Shown here piece by piece: positions 46,846 to 58,532 of a DNA stretch of 64,000 nucleotides (position 1 is the first letter of the stretch; the number at the start of each line of letters is the position of its first letter). The DNA is from Liriodendron chinense (taxonomy: Eukaryota; Streptophyta; Magnoliopsida; Magnoliales; Magnoliaceae). Position numbers and translations under genes: made by a program. The notes under the pieces were generated by a model. That model searched no databases and was not told the origin of the DNA. It saw only the letters and a list, made by a program, of their open reading frames with translations. The stretch lies in assembly GCA_003013855.2 (NCBI GenBank), contig ML058393.1:248001-312000 (forward strand). Direction: 5' to 3'.

Positions 46846-47550
46846 GTGAGACTGCATTTCCCATATCCATTGTTTGATGAAATTCGGATTGATTCTTCCT
46901 TATCTTATTCAGACTGATCAATTGCACTTGTATGTGTGTGGTGCATTTGCAAAATCCCGGCTGCCCATCAGGTGGGGCCCACCATGAACATGCTGGCTAA
47001 AAAATCAGGCCCGTCTGGTCGTCATGTGGGCCATACGTGAATGAGAAAAAATGGATGGATGGAAGAAGATGACCCATGTGGCCCACCTAATTACTTGATG
47101 TTATGCTAACCCTAATGAGCATTCAAACCCAATGGTTCTGAGAAATCACATCTCAATGCCTAGAAATACCTACTTTAAAATAAACATCGAATCCTTTTTG
47201 CATTCCTGATGCCATTCATATGATGCTGAATATTCATATTTATTAGCATACAATTGAGATTTATACTCAGAATTGGAGATCTTACAGGTTTCCTACACAA
47301 TCTGGACCATCCATCTAACCTAATGAAGGACTCTTAAACAACTGAATTTTTGTTTCAATGGACTGCTGATGAACTCTCCTTGTGAGAAAGAAATCCATAC
47401 TTCAATGTAAAACCACACCAACTAAACTTGTCACTTAAGCTTCCCAACGTGAACTTGTACTTGATTTCCTAGTTAAATTAGGAAGCAAATAGTGATTAAT
47501 TTCTCTCAAAGGTCCACCTCATGACTTAATAGCAAAATTTTAAAATGCCT

Positions 47551-47664
47551 AAAAATCATCATCATCATAATAATTGCTGTCATCATCATCATCATCGAAG
47601 CCTTATGTCAATAATTCAGGTTGGCTACATGAATCCTATTCCATCATTCAACTCTATTAAGGGC
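47551..47664 (-). mobile_element. RTE LINE 3' tail, second copy
   Basis: Matches 21343-21456. Confidence 0.6.
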
Positions 47665-48045
47665 AAGGTGTTTCGTAATGGTAACAGTGGGTGAAACAGT
47701 GCCCACCGTTTCCGCCCCTTTAACGGCCAGTTATTATTATTTTTTGGCTGGAAAAATTAAAAAAATATTGGCAAATCCCATTTGATTAGAGGATTGCTAA
47801 TGTTTATTCTGTTTTGGTTTTGAACATGTTTATGGTGTAACGATCCACCCCTTAGGCAAGAATGTTGCCTCAGCCTGTCTGATGATTTAATGAACCCGAC
47901 AGGCTTGGATTGGCTGTAAAACTGCTATATTTCATTTCCTAAATATATTTTATTAATGATTCAATATAAATAAGATAATATGAGCATCAATGGGACAATT
48001 TAAAGATGCCTAATTGTTTAAATTTGTCTAAGATATTAAGTTGTT

Positions 48046-50623
48046 AATAAGGACTCTCTATTTGGAAGCAATAACTTCTCCCCACAACTTACCCCCTTTG
48101 GATCCAAATCTCCATTGTCATTTTTCTAGAAGTGCCACATTCATAGCTTCCAACACTCTAATGCCTGCACTGCCATCATATAATGATTTGCACACCTCTT
48201 CCCACTTAAGCAAGTGGAATTTATGCTTTTCATTGTCCCCTCGCAATAAAAATCATGCCTCAATTTTTCCAGTTTCAGAACTGACTTCGAACACTTAAAT
48301 AAAGGCATGGAGTAGAGGAGAAGGTTAGAGCTGCTTTGATAAGAATGATTTGACCTGCTAGCAATAGATGGCAACACTTCTATCTTGACAACTTCCTTTA
48401 GATGGCAACACAAATGTTTCGCTGGTTTTCCTATGCATAGTGGAAGACAAGATGAAGGAAAAGACCTGATTCCACTTCCAAGCACATCTATGAAGGTAGA
48501 TACTTCCTCCTTGGAAAAACCAACGCCTAGTAGCTCATTTTTCCTCACATTTACCTTTAATCATGACACCTCTTTGTAGCACCCCAAAATTTTCCATAAA
48601 TTGGCCACCATTGATACTTTTGTGTCAAAGCTTCCGCTACCACTATGAACAAGAGAGTGTGTCTCCCTACCTTAAGCCCCTTAAGCCTTTGTAGAAACCC
48701 TTTGCCTTTGACCAAGATTGAGAAACAAACTGAGGAAATGCATTCATGCATACAACGAATCCATTTGTTTCCCACACCCTATTCTTTTCAACTTGTACTT
48801 AAGAAAATCCCAATCCATGTAGTCATAAGCCTTTTCAATGTCTATTTTACAAACCACACCTTTCTTCATTTGTATCTTGAGTCTATACATTCACGGGCAA
48901 GAAAAGCACCATCTAAAATCTGTCTTTTTGCCACAAAAGCATCTTGGTACTCGGAGATGGCAGTAGTTAACACCATCCTAAATCTGGATGCAAAGTTGTT
49001 TTCTAGAATCTCATTGAGGCTTCCAATTAAGCTTATGGGGCAAAAATCTTTAATTGACTTTGCTTCTTTCTTAAGAATAATTGCTATGAAGGAGGCTCCC
49101 ATCCCCTTGGAAAGTTGGTCTTTCTCACAGAACTCTTTTACGAAATCTACCACATCCCTCTTTAGCACTTCCTTAAAAACTTGATAAAAAGCCATAGGGT
49201 AACCGTCTGGATGTGGGGCCTTATCTTTGCCCAATGAATTTATTTCACATTCGATTTCTTCTTTTGACACTGGCTTCTCATGAGAGTCCCTTTCTGCGAA
49301 CTATAGATGTTTGAACAGTAAATTCTCCAACAAAGGTCTTCTCCACCCATTGCTAGATAATAACTTCAAGTAAAATTACACAATAGCCAAACAGACTTGT
49401 TCCTTTTCTTCGATTCTTTGGCCATTACCACCAGACTGCTTATCTGGTTGTTTCGTGCCCTAGCACTAGCTATGCTATGAAAGAAGCGAGTATTCTGGTC
49501 GACTTCTTTTAGCCAAAGTACCCTCAATCTTTGTTGCCATTTGATTCTTCTTTCAAATACTTGGAATAATCTACCGACAAAGAAGTGCACCTATGATGAT
49601 CTTCTTTAGATACTCCCCCCGCCCCCGATGTGAAGCCTATGTAGTTCACACAAAATGCTTTCTGCGATGTTATTCCTTTTACTTAAAATTCTTTTTTCCA
49701 ATCATTTAGTTTGCCCTTGAGTAGCTTGGGCTTTTGAGACACTTGAAAACTAACCTCACCTGTAATGTTTAAAGATTGCCACCAATTTTCAATAAGATAA
49801 AAAAACCTTCCACTTCCAACCACATGAGGTCAAAGCGAAAGGGCTTAGGGCCCCAACTATCTTCCTCGACTTCCAACAAAAGGACGATGGTCAGATATGG
49901 TCTTATCTTCCTCGACTTCAACAAAATAGGACGATGGTTAGTTATGGATCTAGGGTGACCACGTGATGTAACTAGTGGAACTTATCAACCTAATTAGCGG
50001 AAAGCATAAATATGTCAAATCTGGACATACCCAATTCTTCCCTTCCATTGGACCAACTGAATTTAGCCCCTCCCACCGGAATATCGATCATTTCATTTTG
50101 ACTCACCTCACTCCTCAAATCCTTTCATGCTTTTAGTGACTCTACATGCATTCAACTTCTCATGTGCAAATCCAATGACATTGAAATCGCCCCCAATGCA
50201 CCATGGATGATTAAATCTTGCTCTGACTAGGTTCGGCTTTGCCCATAAGAGCTGTCTTCGATCTAGAAGACACGGGCCATACACTACTGTAAATAGCCAT
50301 CTAAAACCTTAGGATATTTCCTTTTGCAAAATTGAAACTGAGAAGTAGCCATTAAAGGTCTCTTCCAAATTCCAGATATCCTTATTCTATGCTATTGCTA
50401 TCCCCTCTGCTAAACCTTCTGCAGGCAAATGTTGTCTACCCTTGTTCTTGACGCCCCCCAAGGAATCCAGTTTTTTTTTTTTTTTAATCAAAGGCTTCGA
50501 GCTTTGTTTCTTGAAGAGAGAGTATCTGAACCTTGTATTTGTTACATACTTCCCTGACATGGTTCCTTTTTTCCTAGTTTCCTAGCCTCATCACATTCCA
50601 ACTGAGTACCTTCACTGGGAAAC
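48046..50623 (-). pseudogene. LINE-A ORF2 remnant, second copy
   Basis: Matches 21838-24416. One-base differences occur near 48769 (TTTGTTTCCC versus TTTGTTCCC) and 49686. The FADD region is missing here too, so its loss is genuine and not a sequencing error. Confidence 0.88.
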
Positions 50624-50900
50624 TGATCGACTACTCATTCCCGTCTTCCCACCACTGAACTTACTGGTAGAGTCATAGTTAAGTGAACATTCTAGATTGA
50701 GCAATTCTCTCTAGCCCCTAGGGAACTTATTGGTAGAGTCATAGTTACATGAACATTCTAGATTGAGCAATTCTCTCCAGCCCCTAGGGTTCTTGACCTT
50801 AGCTTTTTGTATGTACGCTTAGAAGCTACTTATTTCCTCTATGTATTGGATAAAAGAGTGAACATCATCGTCTCCCTCTCCAAAGGATAACCCTACTGAT

Positions 50901-51362
50901 TTACCCACAAGTTCTAGCATGTCCGAATGCTAGGCCCAATCCTCCTTCGCATCGAGCAATCATCGGCATGAGGTCGGGAGGTGTCATCCAGAAGGAAAAG
51001 TTGAGGGGCTTCTTAATCTCAATCGGCATCTCCCTCGTTGCCCGCAAAGGTGTAACGTCAAGAGCATCGTTGAAATATTCTACACTGACGACCTCATCCG
51101 TTGGGAGAAGAGGCTCTACATTCTCCAGAGCCATGTCTTGGGCCTCCATAACATACCCCTCGGAAGGAAGAAGCATCCTCCTAACCTGAACTTCCTTAGT
51201 CTCCTTTATTGAAGAAAGGACACCCTCATCTACCCTTGATCCTTGGTCCTCCTCTGTATGCATGGAGGGAAGGGTTGAATTAGCTACACAGAATTTTGCT
51301 CCCCCCCCCCCCCCCCCAAATGTGATTTTTAAAGTGTTGAGATACGTGCGACATTGTAGCAT
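50901..51362 (-). CDS. Uncharacterised open frame upstream of LINE-A, second copy
   Basis: Same as 24693-25157, with the C run shortened from 20 to 17 (51301-51317). This removes one Gly codon and keeps the frame. Confidence 0.3.
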   Translation of the reverse strand: MLQCRTYLNTLKITFGGGGGGAKFCVANSTLPSMHTEEDQGSRVDEGVLSSIKETKEVQVRRMLLPSEGYVMEAQDMALENVEPLLPTDEVVSVEYFNDALDVTPLRATREMPIEIKKPLNFSFWMTPPDLMPMIARCEGGLGLAFGHARTCG

Positions 51363-51742
51363 CTTTTATCCCACATGATGGATGGAGCACGAGCACCATG
51401 TGATCAACACCCAGTCATCTATGTGTCATAGCGAGATTGGAGCCTCATGATAGCACTAAGGAGGCTCGCTGATGTCATAGCCATGTGTTAGCTGGAGAGA
51501 GAAGGCTCCATCTCCCACCACTGACTCTCACCAAATAGAACCAAGACAACTACGTCCATCATAATGGCTTGCCCCTCTATGTGTTGACATCTCGTCCGCT
51601 TCTCCCCAACATGTGTCACTACGAGCCACTACCTGGAACCAGTTGCCATTGAACCAGCTCCCGAACCTGACAGGTCTTCTGTGCCTCCTGCCGAGAGCTC
51701 TTGTCATCACTGCCCATCCCCACCTACCCTTGTACATGCTCT

Positions 51743-52460
51743 CTAGATGAGAGCCACGTACCCCACCAGGCCCAAATCACATGCTCCACTGGAGTACCGT
51801 AATGGTGCTTCTTCCTTTGCCCTCGCGCAATGGTGCGTCACTGGAGTACCGTCGTCTTCTTCCTTTGGCAAAAAGAAGCCTTTAGGGGAGCCATTAACCA
51901 AAACAGAGAAAGCAGTGGATGAAAGGCAAACTCTCCATCCCCTGCACTTATAGCCAAAACCAAATCTACCTAACATATAATCAAGGTAATTCCAATCCAC
52001 ATGGTTGAAGGCCTTTTCAATGTCTAGTTTCCATGTTAGACCCTCCTCACCAGATTGATACATTCATGAGCTAACAGAGCACAGTCCAGGATCCTCCTAT
52101 TAGCAAGAAAAGCTCCTTGGGCTTCAGGTATAATAGAGGATAAAACAAGACGCGGCCTAGAGGCCAGGAGTTTAGCCAAGATTTTATGAGGGGCACCCAG
52201 AAGGCTAATGGATGGAAATCCTTAAGATCAGAGACCCCTTCAATTTTAGGAACGAGGGCAATAAAGGAGGCTCCCATAGCACGCGAGGCATACCTAAGAG
52301 AGTGGAATTCAAAGATGAAGGAATTAAATTCTCTTTAATTAATTCTACATAAAAAAAAAAACTACCTCTTTAATTAAGTTCCAAAAATGTTGAAAAAAGT
52401 CCAGGGAAAAGCCGTCTGGACATGGAGATTTGTCGTGGCCGAGTGAGAATATTGCCAGTT
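51743..52460 (-). pseudogene. LINE-B RT fragment, second copy
   Basis: Matches 25519-26260, with an extra C near 51764 (TACCCCACC) changing the downstream frame. Confidence 0.75.
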
Positions 52461-52855
52461 TAATTTCTTTTAACCAATTTCTTTAAATATTTTGCTTAGC
52501 AAGTATATAAAAAATTGATGATATCTTTTAACCTATTCCTTTAAAGAAAGGTCCTTGGCATACGCACAGTTCAATGTTCCTCCATGGGCTGTGTTCACTT
52601 GATGATTGGAAGGTCGTGGGTATGGCATTGAAAAGCAATTTCTGGTGAGAAAAGAACTACTTGTAAATTTGTGAAAAATAGAAGAAAAATCACTATTAAC
52701 CTCGATGCCTGAGGAGAGGTGAAGAAGTGATGTCTAATGCGGCGGAGGGGATGCAACACATTAAACCTGAAAGTGGGAAGAAAAACTAATATTGAAATTT
52801 TTTTTTGAAAGGTGAGAAGAAAAAAAAAAAAAAAAACTCATATTGAAATACTCAT

Positions 52856-52953
52856 GGCCCTTGAAAGAGTGGAATGGCGTAACAGGATTCGTGTAGTTGA
52901 CCCCAATTAGTTGGGATAAGGCTTAGATTATGATGATGAAGATAATGATGATT
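52856..52953 (+). mobile_element. RTE LINE 3' tail (plus), second copy
   Basis: Matches 26653-26750. Confidence 0.75.
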
Positions 52954-53168
52954 CAAATAACCATGGTTTACCTTCATAAAAGAGTCATTGCAGCATACCT
53001 AATTTTTTCAAAGCAAAAGAAACCTTAATATGGTCCAAATCACCCATTGTTTCTAATCTAGACCATCTATTTTACAAAAATATTAAGGCAACTAAAATGT
53101 CCCTGAATTTTAGCACTAATAGATAGGCTTTATGTAAATTGTTATAATTACTCAAAATTACATCGAAA

Positions 53169-56100
53169 TTGCTCGTCGATCTTCCTCTTGATGGTGGTAA
53201 ATTCACGTGGTCGAATGGTGAGGCCAATCCGATTAGGACTAGGATCGATATATTTCTGGTGTTGCCAGAATGGCTGGATTTGTTTTCGTTGGTGTCTCAA
53301 AGGTTGCTACCACGTCCAATTTCAGATCACTACCCAGTTGCGCTGGTTACAGAGGAAGAAGATTGGGTTCCGAAGCCATTCAAGTTTGAGCTTTGGTGGT
53401 TAAAGATTGAAGGATTCAAACAGAAGATTATAGATTAGTGGACATCCTTCTCGGTGGAAGGTTTTGCAGGGTTCATTCTCGCTCGCAAGTTGAAAGAAAA
53501 AATAAAAGATTGGAAGATGGAAGTGTTAGAGAATAGAAATGTGGAACTTCCGACATTTTCCATCAGATTAGAGTTTTGGAAGAAAGGGAGGACATCCAAG
53601 TTTTGTTGGATGAGGAGGCAGCTAGGAGGGCTAGTTTGATTAGAGAATATGCTAGCAGGGTGAAGGAAGATGAAATTAAATGGAAGTAGCGATCAAGGAG
53701 CAAATGGATCAAAGAGGGAGATAAAAATACTAAATATTTTCACAATATTGCTACTGCGTGGGCTAGAATTAACAGAATCAGTAGTCTAGTTATAGAGAAC
53801 CAACGGATTGAAGGCAAGGATAGACTATTGGATGAAATCCTTCGCTTCTTTCAGACGCTTCTCACAGTTGAGGAATGGTCCAGACCCAGGCTTGATAACC
53901 TTCACTTCAATCAGTTCTCCGATATCCAAGCTGCATCGCTAGAGGTCCCATTTTTGGAGGAAGAAGTGAAAGCCCCTGTTGATTCGCTCAGTAGTAACAA
54001 AGCCCCGGGTTCGGACGGCTTCCCATTGGCATGCTTTCTGTTGTTTTGGGAAGTAATGAAGGATGATATCATGCATCTGAGTTTCATAATAGGGGTATCC
54101 TATCCCCTCGAATGGGTGCTTCATTCGTTACCATTATCCCGAAGATTTTCGGTGCGGAAACCGTGAAAGATTATCGTCCGATAAGTTTAATTGGAGGGCC
54201 TTATAAGATTTTGGCAAAAGTTTTGGCGAATAGGTTACATATCATTCCTGGGAGCGTCATTTCCGACAATCAGGCGGCCTTCATTCCTGGAAGACAAATT
54301 CTCGATAATGCTCTCATAGCCAATGAGTGTTTAGATGCGAGATACAAAGAGGGCTTGAAAGGGGTAATTTGTAAGTTAGATATTGAAAAGGCATATGATC
54401 ACGTTGATTGGGACTTCCTAGATTATATGTTGGTCATAACAGGTTGTGGGCCGAAGTGGAGAAAGTGGATTCGGGAATGCATAGGATCAGCTCGGTTTTC
54501 GATTATCATCAATGGCTCCCCGCACAGCTATTTCAAAAGTTCTAGAGGCCTTCGTTAGGGCGACCCGTTGTCTCCTTTCCTCTTTCTATTTGTGGTTGAA
54601 GCTCTTGAGGCTATGGTTGGAAAAGCTCAAAAAGAAGGTTTAATTCGGGGTTTTACGGTTAGTAGATCGTCCCAACCCATATCGCACCTCCAGTTTGCTG
54701 ATGATACCCTCATTTTCTGTGAAGCCTCGACGGTTATGGTGGATAGGCTGAAAACTATTGTCAGATGCTTTGAGTTGGTATCAGGTCTTAGAGTGAATTT
54801 GCGTAAAAGCAAGCTGTTTGGGGTTAGGATGGACCCTCATGAGGTGGAGGAGATGGCAGGAATATTTGGGTGCAAGGTGGGTGCCCTTCCGACGACTTTT
54901 GTCGGGCTTCCCCTGTGCATTGGCAAACCTCCAAAGAGGCTATGGGATAAAGTGGTGGAAATAGTTGAAAGGGTGCTTGCTCGTTGGAAGGGCCGATTTC
55001 TTTCCATTGGAGGTCGAATCACCCTCATTAAGGCGGTTCTTTCCAGTCTTCCTCTTTATTTTATGTCCCCTTTTAAATGTCCGGCGGGGGTCATATCTAA
55101 GATAGACAAGCTCAGAAGGGACTTCCTTTGGCAAGGTGTTGAGGAGAAAAAGCATTTCCATCTTCTTAATTGGAATGTGGTGTGCAAAGAGTACATAGAG
55201 GGCGGGGTGGGAATTAAGAATCTTAAGAACATGAACAAAGCATTGCTTGGGAAGTGGCTTTGGTGGTTTGGAGACCATGAGGACGCGCTGTGGAAGAGGG
55301 TTCTTAAGGACAAGTACGGTCATGCCACGGGTGGATGGGTTACGAGGGAGTCGTCATTATATAGGGCTTCTCTTTTATGGAAAGACATTTGCTTGGTTAA
55401 AGCTTACTTCCAGCAGGGAGTGGGATTTGAGGTGGGAAACGGTGAAAGAATTAGGTTCTGGGAGGATTCTTTGGTTGAAGATACAATTCTGAAAGATGTG
55501 TTCCCTGCTCTATGCAGCCTCGTCCCGAACCCCACAGTTCTTGTCGCTGATTGCTTTTCTAGGGTGAGTGGCTCGGTGGTGTGGGACATTCCTTGTAGAA
55601 GGGTGCTCCGGGATGAGGAGATAGCAGATTTGGCGGCCTTATTAGGCAGTGTTCAGTGAATGGTGCCTACGAACGACGAAACAGATAAAATAATCTAGAG
55701 ATTTGAGAAATCCAGTCTATTTTCAGTCAAGTCTTTTTACTTGGCCATATCTAAAGATCCCCGGGGTGGTGTTGGCTCTAGTTTATGCTTTGTGTGGTCC
55801 TATCCGGTGCCTCCTAAGTTTCAAGCATTTGGGTGGTTGGTGGCTAGAAAACAGGTTCTCACGGTGGATAACCTCCAAAAATGAGGCATGATGATTCCTA
55901 ACAGATGCTCCTTATGCAAGCATTATGAAGAGTCAATTGATCATCTATTCCTCCACTGCCCCTGGGTTGCGGAGATATGGGCAAATTTATTTGAGTGGTT
56001 CCAAATCGTTTAGTGCCAGCCCCAATCAGTGGATTAGTGTTTGCGCGCCTGGCACGGTGTTACTCTTGGCAGTTAAAAGACAAACCTTTGGAGGTTGTCA

Positions 56101-56359
56101 ATCCTGGCAATCTGGTGGGCAATTTGGGAGGAAAGGAATGCGAGGTGTTTCAATGATAACTGCAATTCTGTGTCAAGCATCTCCTGAAGAGCTAGATTCC
56201 TTGTCATAGAATGGGCAGCTGTTGCATCAAATCTTAAGGGTTGTAACACGGATTTCTTGGGGAGTTAGTCGAGTTGCCATCTTGGCGTCTCTCTTTGTTT
56301 GTCGGCCTGTTTTCTTTTTTCATAATATTGTAGTTGCCTTTCAAAAAAAAAAAAAAAAA
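53169..56359 (+). pseudogene. LINE-C ORF2, second copy, better reading frame
   Basis: Same element as 26966-30156 but with fewer frameshifts. A 363-codon frame at 54568-55659 runs from MSPFLFLFVVEALEAMVGKA through HLQFADDTLIFCEAS, VGLPLCIGKPPKRLWDKVVE and DFLWQGVEEKKHFHLLNW to the end of the RT-connection region. In copy 1 this is cut at 28421-28435 (one A fewer), 28666 (an extra T), 28926 and 29238. The TAG in SRGLR*GDPLSP is in both copies, so that stop is real. Poly(A) at 56343-56359. Confidence 0.93.
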
Positions 56360-56855
56360 TTGCATGATTTTGGGTTTGTTCAAAGTGAACTCTATAGGCT
56401 TTCAAGCAGGTTAAACTTGTGTCAATCTGAATACGTGAAAGGTGGCCCACCCAAAAAGTGACTAAATACTAAAGGAAAACTGGTTCAACAAACTAAATGA
56501 CTGCTGATCTAGTCCAAAATGTGCATCATGACCGTCATTCTTCCATTACATCAATTTAAACCCTAAAAAATGGTCCAGATTTGTAATCTGGACAGTTCTT
56601 TGGTCCAGATACTTGATTAGGAACCTTGGATGGATCTGATCTTCAATCAGCCAGCTTGTTGGCCTGGACACATCATGATCTATCTGTTGTAGATCTTGTG
56701 TTGCTTTAGGTGGGACATGTTTAAGCACGTACACATAAATTTTGCTCTTAGAAACTAAAAACCATCTACATGGGCTAGAGCCACAATGTGTGCCCTCAAA
56801 AGTTGAATATGCTAGTAATGTATTTAATATTGTGGCAGAAAATATGACAACACAT

Positions 56856-57240
56856 TGTCACGGCTTAAGTGCTTCCCCAAGTGTAGATTGTGTGCTACTT
56901 GTTTCTCAAAGTCCTTTCTTGAGTGAGTCAGCCAACTGCCAAGTGCTAGTGTAGCTACATGAAGAGGAGAGATCACAAGAGAGCTTGGAAGGCAAGAGAA
57001 CACAAGAAAGCTTATAACTTGGATGGTTACAAATGAGGTCCCCTCTTTATATAGAGCTAAGAAGCTTATAATCTTCCTATGTGAATGTCTAGAATGGGGC
57101 CATGTGATGATCATCCAATGGTAAAGAATAGTTTAGAAAAATTCGAGAATTATCCACACTGCTAAGTTTCTAACTACTAGGAGGAAGTAGAGAACTCCGG
57201 ATGTTCTAGAGATCTATACAACTCTCTAATCTTTTCTAGT
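56856..57240 (-). mobile_element. 3' LTR of the Ty3/gypsy element (copy 2)
   Basis: TGTCACGGCTTAAGTG... as at 30652. It aligns with the partial 5' LTR at 63745-64000 over GCAAGAGAAC, AATGGTTGC/ATGGTTAC and AGAGCTAAGAAGCTT. Moderate divergence between the two LTRs by eye suggests an old insertion. The right edge is approximate. Confidence 0.6.
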
Positions 57241-57458
57241 ATACTCTACATAGAAAAACCTCTCTGTACAAGGAGACCCAAATTATCACAGTCCATGTCA
57301 TGGGCCACATAGTGTAGATCGCCCTTAGTGTAGAGTATGCTGTTCTGTACCCAAAAACATCATGTCTTTCCTTCTCGTGCCATGATGCCACCCCATGAGA
57401 CTCTGTACTTTCTCTCTCCTTGATCCTTTGTAAGAGGCTCTCTTCAAGTCGGCTCATC

Positions 57459-57855
57459 ATGGCCAACTTCTCCACCGAATTTAGCCTTCCTGCCTAACGT
57501 GTCAGCTAATTGATTGGCCTTTCCTAGCTTGTATTTGAACACCATACCAAACTTGGGCAGGAAATCTTGCCACCGTGCCTGAGCAGGACCTTTTCTTTTG
57601 CATTTGGAAATAGCTTATTTCAATATTATCCATCTTCATGACAAACTTGGACCTCAACATGGCCAACTTCTCAACTGAATTTTGCCTTCTTGCCTAATGT
57701 GTCCGCTACTTCATTGGCCTGTGCTTGTATTTGAACACCATACCGAACTTGGCTAGGAAATCTTTCCACCGTGCCTGCTTAGGACCTTTCTTTTGCATTT
57801 GGAAACAGCTTGTTTCTATATTATCCATCTTCACAACAAACTTGGACCTCAACAG
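57459..57855. repeat. ~200-bp tandem duplication within gypsy RNase H (copy 2)
   Basis: Units 57459-57658 and 57659-57855, as in copy 1. The second unit encodes (minus strand) HCLRTWRHYLLRSKFVVKMD and QARWKDFLAKFGMVFKYKH, the RNase H C-terminal motif of plant gypsy pol. Confidence 0.85.
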
Positions 57856-58532
57856 GTAGTGCCTCCATGTCCTTAAGCAGTGCATGACGGTAGTCATTTC
57901 CTTCTTTTGCTCGTGTAGTTTTGCCCCGTGCTGTTTGACTTCTGACTTTCATAGGTGATGGGGTGCCCTTCTTGCATGAGAACCCCTTGGCAAAGTCGAA
58001 AGCATTCATGTGTTCCTCACAGGGCTTGCGGTGGTCTAACATGCTCAACATTGGCTGCTCTATCATTGCCTTCTTCAAGTCTTTGAATGCCTGTTGGCAC
58101 TTGGCACTCATTTGTCCAAACCCAACTTGTATTCCTCATCAAGTCTGTAATGCCTACCTTCCTCCCTAAGTAGGACTTGATGAATTGTCAATAGTTCACC
58201 AAGCTGAGGAATGATCATAGCTCTATCACCTTTGTGGAAGGACCCCACTCTTCTATGGCCTTTGCCTCATCCATATTTTGTATGGCCTACACCTTTACCT
58301 CGTCCATCTCTTGTATGGCCTTCACCTTTGCCTTGTCAACAAGTTTGTAAGGGTCCTACCTGAGTGGACTTGATGAACCTTCGATAGTAGTTCACTAAGC
58401 AGAGGAATGATCACAACTTTGTCACCTTCTTGGGAGGATCCCACTCTTGTGTGGGACTTAACCTTCGCCTCATCCATCTACAGTGTGCCACCAGGCCCAC
58501 CACCTATCTTGTGACTGAAGAAGACAATGTTT

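Larger units (their letters stand above)
32896..58244 (+). repeat. Copy 2 of the ~25.4-kb direct duplication
   Basis: It starts inside the copia RT (CAGTGAAGTATCTATTAGG) with no copia sequence before it and ends inside gypsy pol, where sequence continues naturally to the right. Copy 1 has the natural left flank and copy 2 the natural right flank, the pattern of two overlapping contigs joined without merging. A true tandem duplication with a breakpoint in copia would give the same left join, so read-depth evidence is needed to exclude it. Confidence 0.95.
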
